Of a DNA stretch of 64,000 nt, positions 43,831-53,963 are shown piece by piece. Position 1 is the stretch's first letter, and every line of letters begins with the position of its first letter. A program made the position numbers and the translations under genes. Location of the stretch: positions 32,771,471 through 32,835,470 of the forward strand of contig OX155895.1 in the NCBI GenBank assembly GCA_944588485.1. The letters run 5' to 3'. This stretch comes from Phosphuga atrata (taxonomy: Eukaryota; Arthropoda; Insecta; Coleoptera; Silphidae). The notes under the pieces are model-generated. The model ran no database searches, was not told where the DNA came from, and worked only from the letters and a program-made list of their open reading frames with translations.

Positions 43831-44394
43831 CTATTGGACCTGGTTAGGTTGGTATTTATGCGGGCGTCCCCGACGTCGGATGGGTACCACTAGGGTCGGT
43901 ATGTAGGTGGTCGGGCTCCTATACGGGACGTGGTAGGCTCCGACGGGCTGTGGAGACCGGCCTGGATCGCAACTTTGAAGCTGGTTAATAAGCGGCTTGC
44001 GTATTCGATAGAGTTTGTCGGTCCCCTCCCCACTGGAGGAGAACAGCCGCGATGGCGTTGAAGGTGGCGCAGCGCGCTCCTCTTGCTTGAAGTCGGGGCC
44101 CTCATGTGGCCGGAGGTGCAGGGAGGGGGCGCCTAGCAGGGTGGTCTCGGTTTCTATTAAATCCTTGCTGAATAAGTGAGATGTGGCGTCGGCCCTCATG
44201 TATTCAATGGCTTTGGGCAAGTTACTTAGCCAGCGACCTGGTTTCTCGTATACGCTGTCTGGCATTGGAGGCGGTGGATCGTATCCTCGCTCCAGTTCCA
44301 TTAGAGTCCACCTGACTGCCTCTATCGATGTGATGTCCACCCTCTGAGGGCGACTCGTTACTAGTTCGACCTCGTCTGAGGGGGTGAAGGGAAC
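43831..44394 (-). pseudogene. C-terminal ORF of the LTR element
   Basis: About 190 codons starting within the element just after the hAT (HVPFTPSDEVELVTSRPQRV) and ending RRRGRPHKYQPNQVQ. The RGRP core resembles an AT-hook. Pro/Arg-rich and noticeably GC-richer than the surroundings. It joins the gag/protease side across the hAT insertion. No enzyme motif; the function is unknown. Confidence 0.5.
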
Positions 44395-44402
44395 ATGGGG
44401 TT

Positions 44403-45567
44403 TAATGATGGGCAAACTCGTATTTTTGTCGAGTTAACTCGAGTTAACCCGGTTAAAATTTTGCGTAACCCGATTTCAAACCGAGTTAGCAGAATAATAT
44501 GAAGTTTATTATAAATTAGATTTTGGACGCCGCGTTTGGTGCAGCGTTATCAGTGACTATGCAGACTATTCTTGAATCTATTTTCCAATCATCCAATACT
44601 AGTTGTATAGCATTTGCTATGTTTTCAGCCGTTCTTATATTTCTGAAGTGGAAATAACAAATGAATGTAATTTTACATTTTGAATAAAATGAGCTGTCAC
44701 AGTTATAAAACTTCTATTGCTATCTGAGGACCAAATATCAGATGTTATTGCAATGTATTCAATATCCTCCAATCTCTTTTTGTAAGCTCTGGACTCTAAG
44801 TCATATTTTTCTTCAATCATTTTTGTAAGTTTTTTTCTAGATGGAATTTCGTACTCGGAGTTTAATGTTTTAGTAAATTTGCGAAAACCTTCATTTTCAA
44901 CGATTTGTAATGGCTGGTAATCTTTGACTATCATATGCATTAGGGCATCGTCCCCAGATTTCTGCACAGATTTATTGTATAGATTCAAATTTAAATGGCT
45001 TTGTTTTAATTTTTTTTGGAGGTTCGACATCATTTGACGAAACCGGAACAGGCATCGCCGGCATCGGCGATTCATCTAAAATTGATTTTTGAAATTGACT
45101 TTGACGTTGATTTTATTGTATTACTTACTATCGAGCGCCATCAAGCCAATGTTTTAACTGGGATGTTTCTTTTTTAATATGATTCATCAATGTGGTTGTA
45201 TTTCCAGAATATTTATATGTATTAGAACATGTTTTACATTTTACTTTTCCGTCAATGGGTAAACTAAACACTTCCCACACCACTGATCTTTTTCTAGGAC
45301 CTGGCATTATTCCGGTAAACTTCCCCAACAATATGTAGAAAATATTTACTTTACATTACACGTAGCAACAATCGGCGTAAGTCGGGTATATCCGCACCAC
45401 GATGTATTGCGTTTACGCCGTTGACCATGATGGTAAAGGAGCCGAACCGATTAGTCGGTCGGTGATGCAGCGTATCAACTCGAGTTGGTAAATCGAAAAT
45501 CGAGTTCATTCGAATTATCCTTAACTCGAGTTAACCCGGTTTAAAAAATCGAGTTGACCCATCCCTA
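44403..45567 (-). mobile_element. hAT-Ac (ZBED1-like) element
   Basis: Ends TAATGATGGGCAAACTCG and, read inward from the right, TAGGGATGGGTCAACTCG. A perfect 8-bp duplication ATGGGGTT lies at 44395-44402 and 45568-45575. Subterminal repeats of CGAGTTAACTCGAGTTAACC occur at both ends. The 1165-bp body holds the first half of a transposase. It is inserted in the LTR element. Confidence 0.93.
44520..45331 (-). pseudogene. hAT-Ac transposase, C-terminally deleted
   Basis: 45331-45128: SVVWEVFSLPIDGKVKCKTC, a BED zinc finger. 45075-44635: IVKDYQPLQIVENEGFRKFT, then IEYIAITSDIWSSDSNRSFI with the first catalytic Asp. Near 44640-44520: DDWKIDSRIVCIVTDNAAPN with the second Asp and a stop at ASKI. The catalytic Glu and the dimerisation region are missing, and a break separates the first two pieces. 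Confidence 0.85.
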
Positions 45568-45579
45568 ATGGGGTTGATC

Positions 45580-46533
45580 TGGAAAGTAACATTTCTGACA
45601 AATTTTTCATTTGTGAAAGTGACAAATCTGCGCCCAGCAGCGTTCAGCTCTCGTCCGCAAATGTAGTGTCGACTAGTTCTTACGAAAGTTCAAACACGCC
45701 AGGGATGGCGATGCTAGTTGGCGGCTGTCTCGAGGAAGGCGGTTCCTTAAAGTTCCGCGATTTCCATACTGATGGCCTGGGTCGCAGTCGCGGCACGGCA
45801 TTTACCGCACAAAATCCTACGAAGCTACGGAGTGTTACGGCCGTAGCAACGGATTGCGGATGTCCTTTCGTGTTATTCCCAGTTTTGTTTATCGTAAAGT
45901 CGGTTGGCAGGGTGCGCTGGTTCCTTGTTATTTTCGACACTCATCCGCTGCGTGACCCGCGTTTCTGCAGTAATCACACTGGGTTTTCGTTTTCCTGTTT
46001 TGTCGATTGTCACTTTCGTTCTCGACTTTGACGGTTATTGTCCTCTCCGTCGCGACGTCCTCGATAGCTCGGGCTATTGTTAGTAGAGCGTCGAAATTTG
46101 GGATGTCTTCACGTTGAAAACGATTTCTGAACGCAGGTTTGATCTAGAACTCTAGATTGTGACGTACCGATCGATTGCCATATCATCGGGCTGGAGAAGG
46201 TTTATAATTTCCTGGAACAAACGGTAGTTCGGTTTTGCTGGGGCGTATGATTTGCGTATTAGACTCATAGCTTCGTCCCAAGTCGCGGCTTGGTGCTTTA
46301 TCCCATTCGACCATTGGCATTGGTTGGCTTCCAAATCCAACAAGGGCATTCTGGCTCGTAATGCTCTTTACTGTTTTGTAGATGTTGGCCGTGGTGATGA
46401 ATTCTTCTACCTTAAAGCCTGGCGCCTGTTAAAAACTGGTGCCGTCAGTGGGTAAAGTTTTTACCGTTAGTGGGCGTCCACAACTCTGCAGGAGTGCTTG
46501 AAAGTGCTCTGTCGTAAGTTGTACTGCGGCCAT
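45580..46533 (-). pseudogene. LTR retrotransposon gag with zinc knuckle
   Basis: Starts at the ATG 46533 (MAAVQLTTEHFQALLQSCGR). Conserved gag helix region AMSLIRKSYAPAKPNYRLFQ (about 46280-46215). A CCHC zinc knuckle CDYCRNAGHAADEC lies near 45950-45985, just before a stop. At the end, AAGRRFVTFTNEKFVRNVTF resembles the start of a protease segment. Stops (for example after GTSF and near 46150) and frameshifts break it. Gag would assemble particles and bind RNA; this copy cannot. Confidence 0.8.
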
Positions 46534-46559
46534 GTTGTTTTGTTGTGAAGGGTTACAAG

Positions 46560-47097
46560 TTATACACTCAGGTAGTAGTCAGGTAATCTCTCTAAGCTGA
46601 TATGACTGGCAGCAAGCATTGATCTAAGGGTAGAACTAGTTCGACGTTTTTAATCGCAAGCGTTGAAGATAGGGAGAGAATTCGGGTCATGATTCCAAGC
46701 TGATATCACCTCACGCAAGCATCAGTTAGAGTCGAACTCTCTAGTTTGACGTCACTAATCGCAAGCGCCGAAGCTAGGGGAGAATTCGGGTCGGGGTTCT
46801 AAGCTGATGTCACTGCACGAAAGCTTCAGTTAGGGTTGAACACTCTAGTTCGACATCACAAATTGCCAGCGTGGAAGCCAAGGAGCAAGCATCAGTTTGA
46901 GTCAAATTCTGATTATTCTGGGGCCTGGTCGCTTATATTAGGGAGTTTTTGGTGTGAGAGGGAGAGTTCGGCAGGGGTGGTGGCATGAGCCAATGGGGGT
47001 GAGTTGGTCCAGGGAGGGATTGGTACGGCGCGAGAATACCACTAGCGCTTAGAGAGGGTACTAGCGGAACGCCTCTATATTAAGAGGGCTTATTTCT
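46560..47097 (-). repeat. LTR with three internal tandem repeats
   Basis: LTR of the element above. Between 46592 and about 46875 a unit of about 104 bases starting CTAAGCTGAT or CCAAGCTGAT is repeated three times (46592, 46696, 46800). The inner boundary near 46560 is uncertain because no primer-binding site was recognised. The minus-strand start TGTAGCAGAA at 47097 fits the TG rule. Confidence 0.6.
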
Positions 47098-47103
47098 GCT
47101 ACA

Positions 47104-47240
47104 ATATGGATTTATATAGAATATCTTGCTGAACACAATTTGAAAGCAACCCATTTTTAATTATATGGTTTTTTTAAATATCGTCTTATAAAATCGAAAA
47201 TCGCGATAATTCCAATTTAAGATTTTGTAATGAAAAATGA
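47104..47240. repeat. Duplicated segment S, copy 2 left part
   Basis: Matches 43374-43500 (GATTTATATAGAATATCTT, TTAAATATCG, ATTTCGTAATGAAAA-like). It follows the LTR element directly. Confidence 0.6.
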
Positions 47241-48307
47241 AGTTTTCCCGAATAATTTATACATAACAAACAATAATAATTTGTAATATTGTAATTATCC
47301 AAAAAAATCGAAAAATGTAATAAGATACATAATTTGTTTGTTTTGCATTAAATTTTTTTACAGTAAACTGCAACTTTATTCTAGAAAAAAATCACAGTAT
47401 AAGTTATATACAAAATATAGAATTAAAATAAAAACTGAGAAATCTAAACGATAATATTTAGTTTACTTGTAGAATCATTTTAAAAACAATACTAATTTAT
47501 TAATTAAAATTTCTAATTTAGTATTGTATTGTAAAGTTTACTTATATTAACAAGAAACATATTTACCAAACAAATGGTAATTTTTTTTTCTTAGCTTTTA
47601 TCCACAAAATTAATTTAAAAATGTAGAATGGTAATATTAGACAAATTCGGTTTTTAATTAATTAATATTTGTACAAAATACATTTTAGGTTGTTGTTATT
47701 AAATATACATTTTTTGCTTTTAAGGTTTTGGCAGAAACAATAATTATTTTTGAATTAATTTTATCGAAAACCGCAGACTAGCCGACGGCATCTCTTAATT
47801 TGTCATTTTCCATTAACAAAATAAACAACAAATATTAAATTAAATATACATTGCAATTATTTTTTTATAAAATAGATAGCATAAAGCTTTACAAAACTAA
47901 CCAATTGGATTAGGTATTATAAACAATACTTGAATATTAATTGAGTATAATCAGACTAAAACCAAATAAAGATACGAAGATCGTACTATAATTATAAAAA
48001 TATTGTAATAGGAAATATGCATCATTTTTTGTATTTGCTTAATTCACTTTAAATAATATAAATACTGTTGAAAGTGTTTCAAATAATTTTTAAAATAATA
48101 TATAAAATACCGATTAAATTTTACATTTTTGAACGGTCCCATTTATCGCGCGCTTTGGATGACGTCGCATAGCACATTGTCATTCCGTGTTGTTTACTAT
48201 TTGAATTTGGTAAAAAAATCAAGTAAAATTAAATCGCTTGCATATCGCCTATTGTATTATTCTAAATCTCACATTGATTTATAACAAGAGGATTTGAACA
48301 AACAATA
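47241..48307. other. No gene seen
   Basis: AT-rich. Nothing supportable. Confidence 0.45.
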
Positions 48308-48642
48308 TACACTGCTCAAACCAATTAGCGGGTCACTAATTTGTGCCTCCATAAAATTCAAACGGGAAATTACATGCAAATAAAATTAAGAACATCTGAA
48401 AGACGCTCTATTTAATTGTTTTAATTGACACATACGGAATTATCAGTATCGCATTCTTCCGGAGTATCCGTAATAATTAACAAGAACTACTAAAACTAAA
48501 GTGAAATAAATAGATGGGCTAATGGATCCCAAATTTGATTCAAAGAGCTAGGAAGGACTTGTTCAGGTCAATATACAGACGAAAATGTTTGCAACTGAAA
48601 CAGTTTGACTTAAGTTAAGTGCAAATGAGGCATCTCAACTAA

Positions 48643-50620
48643 GTGGCAGTTGTTCGTGCTATAACATTAATTGAAAATGGCGAAAGCCTTCGACAAGTTT
48701 CAAGATACTTCAACGTAAGCCTGTCTGTTATTCAGCTATTGTGGATCAGGTACTTGGATACAGGTCAATATACCAGGCGCGGTGGGCAAGGTCGCAAAAG
48801 AAAAACAACTCAAAATCAAGACCGATTTTTGCTGATTTTTATTGATACTCGAATTTTCGCAATAGAGTTTCTTCGGCGAAAGACCTCTTAATTTCCTTCA
48901 GGATGACGCATTGAGTTACTGTATCAGACCAGACAATTAGGAATAGGTCTAGAAAACAAATTTGAAGGCAAGACGTCCCTTACATGCCTTTCCTTACATC
49001 CCTCACGTCGAAAAACCCCGACGCCGCAGAAGAGCAAGGATGAATTGTGCTCGTGAACATGTCTCATGGTAACTTCGACAATGAATGTCTGTGCTCTTCC
49101 GGATGAATCAAGGTTCCGTATTACTCGTTGCGATCGCCGATTACGTGTTTAGAGACGCCCAGGAAAACGCTACGCAGCTGCTACTGTCCAAGATGTTGAA
49201 GGATTTGGAGGTGGTTCAGCTTTGGTTTCGGGTGGGATTAGTATCGACAGTAGAACTATTACTTATTACTTGTTGTAAATCCAGGAAATCTTAACGTTAA
49301 TTTCTAATCTCTATGTTAATATAGTGTTAGGACAACGTGTTGTCCATGTGGCATATGGTCCAATTTTTTTTAATGAAGGATAACGCAATGCAACATACTA
49401 AGGAATCACTTTAGACTTTCTACAAGAACTGGAAAGTCAAACAATGGTATGGCCTGCGTTAAGTCCTGATTTAAACCCCATAGAGCATGCTTGGGATATT
49501 CTCGATAGACGTGTTCGTGGTCGCCCACATCCTCTATAGACCATCCAGCAGCTTACGCCTGCTCTTATTGAAGAATGGAACGCTATGCCACAAGAAGACC
49601 TTCTAGATTGTAGTAGTATTGGTGGTGACGACTTGTACTGCGACCTTCGTAGATCTATTGTACCCCACCCTCTAAACGTTGGTACACTCACCGATTTAGA
49701 GCGCGTCCTCTAGTCCTGATTCCTTTAGGAATTTCAGGATCTGGGTGGGATTCAAGGACTGCAACTCCTGTGCGTTCAAGCAGTAGTGCTCCGCAGTCTT
49801 CGAGCAGATGTATGGGGGTTTCCTCTGCCGAACCACAGAATCTGCATATGCCATCTTCCTCTAGGCCTAGGGTCTTGTGGTGTTTTCTAAGTCTGAAGTG
49901 TCCCGTCAGGACTCCTGGCAGAATTCTAAGCTTGTTCCTGTTTAGTCTCAGGCACGCTTTTGTTCTTTTCTGGTTAACAGATCCCAGCATTACTTTGGAT
50001 TGTCTCAACCCTGGAAGTTCTTACCAGGTTTTCATCCATTGTTCTCTTATTTCTTCATCTAAACTTTTGTGGGTGGCGTTCAAACTCATACCGTAAAAGG
50101 GTTCCGGACCTATAAAGTGATTAAGGGATCCCTTGTTTGCTAGGCTTCTTCGTTTCCGTCTATACCACTGTGTCCTGGTACCCAGTATAGCGTTACTTTA
50201 TTTTCTCAGCCAAGCTTGTTTAGCTTTCCCATACAGTCCCATACCAGTTTGGATCTGATGGTTTAAGAGCTAATGGCCTTGATGGCTGCTTGACTGTCTG
50301 TCAGGATAGCAATTCGTTTTTGCGATAATTCCTGTCGAGGTTGAATTGTGCACATCTTTCGATTGCGTGTACCTCTGCTTGGAAGATACTTGGGAATGTT
50401 CCCATGGATTAAAAGTATTTGGTACGAGGCCCAAACACTCCTGCACCAGTACCTTCCTTTGTCTTCGAACCATCTTGTAACCATCTTCGAACTGTATACC
50501 ACTTGATAGCAAGACCTTCTAAGACTCCTGCCCAGCATACCAAGACGATGTAACGCCGTTATTCGTGCTATGGGAGTTACTTACTCGTTATTAACTAACC
50601 ACTTTAGGTACAAACGTTTA
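48643..50620 (+). pseudogene. Tc1-like transposase, split by a LINE
   Basis: N-terminal helix-turn-helix: AITLIENGESLRQVSRYFNV, then RRGGQGRKRKTT, the AT-hook-like basic linker. Middle region PDESRFRITRCDRR (first catalytic Asp) by frame change. C-terminal ALSPDLNPIEHAWDILDRRV with the catalytic Glu of the DD34E triad, and IEEWNAMPQEDLL up to 49605. The coding sequence resumes after the LINE at 50522 with CPAYQDDVTPLF, one frame of the usual end. Several stops; the second Asp region is unreadable. Confidence 0.85.
49606..50510 (-). pseudogene. 5'-truncated LINE (family L, copy 3)
   Basis: Flanked by an 11-bp target duplication AAGACCTTCTA (49595-49605 and 50511-50521), so the boundaries are exact. 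On the minus strand: DGSKTKEGTGAGV, an RNase H domain with SDSQAAI-type motif, then VLTGHFRLRKHHKTLGLEED and the zinc-binding CRFCGSAEETPIHLLEDC, then a 3' UTR nearly identical to that of 21686-21790. Inserted in the Tc1-like transposase. Confidence 0.9.
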
Positions 50621-50848
50621 CATTAACAATTAATTTAAATTCGTTTTGCACTTTGGTTTTGGTACGTATTGTTAATTATTGCAGGTAGGGACTTTAAAAG
50701 TACGTGATGCTGACACTTTCATATCTGCCAATTAAATCAGTTAAATAGAGCGTCTTTCAGATGTTCTTATTTTTATTTGCATGTAATTTCCCGTTCAAAT
50801 TTTTTGGAGGCACATATTAGTGACCCGCTAATTGGTTTGAGCAGTGTA

Positions 50849-51420
50849 TTTTTTTTTTCATCGGGCGATACAATTACTGTTTATTGTTCTCAGATACTTG
50901 ACTATATTCTTAATTTCAGTTTTAAAATAATAGGTAAGTTTCTTTTTTATTCCCTGTCTCAAATATATGTTTGGAACATTCTTTCATAAAAAAATCTGCT
51001 GAAATTTTATGACGGGAGTTTACGTTTGTTTTTTAATTATTGATTAATTTGACTAATTTATTTAAATATAAGAAAAATATAAGAATATAAACAGACGGAC
51101 ATGAGCAAATAAGATAAATTGGCTGTTGTCAAACAGAGAATTTTAAACAAGATATCATAACTATGTTATCGTCGTTGTTTGATGTCGAAAAATATACGTT
51201 TTATGGTGGAGGTTCAAATAAAAAACATTAATATATACTGTTCTAAGCAAGGAATCCTTAAATAAAATAATTTTTTGTTAAATAATTGATATTTATTATT
51301 ACTAGTCCACACTAGTTTATTTGCCTAATATCAAGTTAGTATAATAATCAAATTAATAATAAATGACAGATTAAACAGACCAGCTAATAAAGAAATATAA
51401 ACCGACACACATAAGTAAAT
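50849..51420. other. No gene seen
   Basis: AT-rich; no feature supported. Confidence 0.4.
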
Positions 51421-51421
51421 A

Positions 51422-51690
51422 TAAAGGCAAGACAAACTTAGTTTAGATAAATATACCTAATGCGTTAATAAGTTTTGATTCCGTAGTTAAGTTTTAACTT
51501 TTATAATTTAATTATTAATTTGCTAATTTTCATTTCGCGAATCTCGGCATAAAATATGTCTAAATTAGATTTTAGGAAATTATATCAAATTACAAACTCT
51601 CCACATAAGTTTAATAAGTTTGTTATAAGAGTCGTATTAAATACTTCTGTAGAAAGGTAATCGTAAGTAATCGTAAGAAGATATTTCTAC
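51422..51690. repeat. Duplicated segment S, copy 2 right part
   Basis: Matches 43490-43700 (GACAAACTTAGTTTAGATAA, TTTCATTTCGCGAATCT, AAGTTTAATAAGTTTGTTAT). Confidence 0.65.
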
Positions 51691-51995
51691 GACTTTTAAA
51701 CCTAAAATGCTTGTTATAAAAAAATATTTTATAGATTCGAAAATATCATTTATATTATATATTTTTTAAGATATTTAAAAAAAAACTAGTGGTACAAGCC
51801 ATGCGTATTTCGTCACAACCTTTCAGCTTTCGTTTACAACGATAACTGCTCCGTTTCCGCTGCCTTGTTCCCCTCACGTCCTTAAATGTTCGTCACTAGA
51901 AAACAAACAAACGCGTGTGTTCTCGCTCAGTGCATGGCGCCGATATTCTTCATACTTAAGATACACAAACGTGCTTTTCTTGTCCAACAGTCAAG

Positions 51996-52055
<60 letters not shown>
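51996..52055. repeat. (TA)n microsatellite
   Basis: About 60 bases of TA with one early TACATA interruption. The preceding 300 bases hold no recognised feature. Confidence 0.9.
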
Positions 52056-52059
<4 letters not shown>

Positions 52060-52085
52060 TTATATAATAGTTGAAATTATTTTTT

Positions 52086-52831
52086 ATTACTCATGCATTA
52101 AAAGTACTATCTTGGCGCACGTTTTTTAGTTCGAGAAATGCCACTTTTGGTTGTATTACCACATATCTTGGGTAACGCACGCAAATATACAATATCCTTA
52201 GGTGACATTAAAAAAAACAATAAAATAAATAAAATAAACACAATCAAGGCCTCAATATTAAAAAAGTGACGTGAAAGTGACAGAATTTTTTTATTACTCA
52301 TGCATTAAAAGTACTATCTTGGCGCACGTTTTTTTGTTCGAGAAATGCCACTTTTGGTTGTATTACCACATATCTTGGGTAACGCACGCAAATATTCAAT
52401 GTCGCTAGGTTACATTAAAAAAAAACAATAAAATTAATAAAATAATATAATATAAACACAATCAAGATCTCAATATTAAAAAACTGACGTGAAAGTGACA
52501 GATTTTTTTTTGTTACAAAATAAAAATAAAAGAAGACGTTTTTAGAAGACGTTAAAATGAGTGTAAATTCTATGGTGATACCGGATACTGAGGAGATTTA
52601 CTATGACTAATCAACACCGCGCACCGGAGACAATTGAAAAAGCAAATTCTTCATGTTTGATTCTATTTTTTTGGATGGAACCTGGATCACAAACTTGTAA
52701 GATACATCATCCCCTCGTTTGAGTAATAAAAAATATTGTTTGCAATTGCCCTCTCGAGCGAATGTGCGTCCAATTTCGTTCTCGTTACCAATTGACAACC
52801 CACCGCCCTAGTTACAAAATATACTATATTA
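52086..52831 (+). repeat. Repeat family Z, copy 3, with tandemly doubled leader
   Basis: The leader (TTACTCATGCATTAAAAGTA to GACGTGAAAGTGACAG) occurs twice, at 52086-52286 and 52290-52498. Then follow the ATG at 52557 (MSVNSMVIPDTEE, here closed by TAG- and TAA-type stops), a GTAAGA donor-like site at 52697, and the shared end CGCCCTAGTTACAAAATATA. Confidence 0.75.
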
Positions 52832-52989
52832 TTTTGGATCAAATTTAACATTTCACCTTTCATATTCTCGTTTCTTTAAAAGCACAGTTTTCTATTTGTT
52901 ATTTATTTTAATTTATTTTCCAGACTACTAATGTATTTATTTAAATAAAAAATAAAAAGGATTGGACACGATTTGCCAACTGAACCACT

Positions 52990-53935
52990 GCCCACTGAAC
53001 CTTGAAAAACAGGTTTTGTTTATCTAGTTTGGTCTACAAAAACAGGGTTTGTCTACAAAAACAAACCTTGTCAAACAAGTTTTCCCGATTGATAAAGTTC
53101 ATTTATTCACCAAGGTTTGTTTACTTAAAACTAGACAAACAAGTTTAACTCATCAAGTTTTACCAATTAGATCTTGACAAACCATTTTTCTCGGCAAGGT
53201 TTGTTTTTTCTCGGCAATTCATTTTTCTCGGCAATGAATTTTAACAGACTGGTTTGTTTATCAAGGTTTGCTACTAAACATTGACAAACATGTTTGCTCC
53301 ATAAAGGTTTATCCATTGAATCTTTTCCAGCAGGTTTTCCTTCAAAGTTTATATATTAAACCTTCAAAACACATTTTCCCGTCAAAGTTTCTGTATTCAA
53401 CTTCAAAATAATAGACCCCATCAAGGTATGCCACCCTAAGCAAGTAAACTTTCCTAATAAAGTTTGTTTATTAAATAAACCTTGACTAACAGTATTTGTA
53501 AGCCTAGATTTGTCTATTATATCTTGTTAATTAGGTTTTATGAATCATGATTTGTCTATTAGGCTAAGACCAACAAGTTTTTCCCATGCTTTGTCTATTA
53601 AAACTTGAAGGTTGTTCTAGTTTTGTCTATAAACCCTAAGACTGATGTGACCACCAAACTGCCTATCAAAGTCTAGTAAACCTTGCTCATCAAATTCTGA
53701 CAATCAAATTATGACTGCCAAGTCCTGCTTATTAAGTTTTATCTATTACATCTTGACCAAGTTCTGACCATCAAGCTTGGTCTATTAAACATTGATCACA
53801 AGGTTCTAACTGCCACATTATGTTTATTAAACCTTAACAACCAAGTTCTAGCTGTAAAGTTTGTCTATTAAACTTTGGCCACCAAGTTTTGCCTGTAAAA
53901 TTTTGTCTATTCAACCTTGACCACCAAGTTTGATG
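52990..53935. repeat. Decayed minisatellite of TTTGTCTATTAAACCTTGACC type
   Basis: Variants of GACCACCAAGTTTTG, TTTGTCTATTAAACC and AACCTTGAC recur every 35-45 bases over about 950 bases. Units are strongly diverged. No coding content. Confidence 0.7.
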
Positions 53936-53963
53936 CTTTGATACAAATTTAATGTGCGAATAT

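Larger units (their letters stand above)
43745..47097 (-). mobile_element. LTR retrotransposon remnant
   Basis: Direct repeats of LTR sequence at both ends: TTAGAGAGGG followed by GCGCCTCTGTATTAA (43757 region) and ACGCCTCTATATTAA (47050 region). Read on the minus strand the LTR begins TGTAGCAGAAATAAG at 47097 (the 3' copy TGTAGAAGAAATAGG at about 43811, kept for only about 65 bases). Gag lies at 46533-45580 and a C-terminal ORF at 44394-43831, with no polymerase between, so most of pol is deleted. A hAT sits in it (44403-45567). Superfamily not determined. Confidence 0.75.
48310..50846 (+). mobile_element. Tc1-like (Bari-type) transposon with long TIRs
   Basis: Inverted ends of about 118 bp, starting CACTGCTCAAACCAATTAGC, with TA at both sides (48308-48309 and 50847-50848). 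Without the 905-bp LINE and its TSD the element is about 1.6 kb, normal for this group. Transposase relics read on the + strand. Confidence 0.93.
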
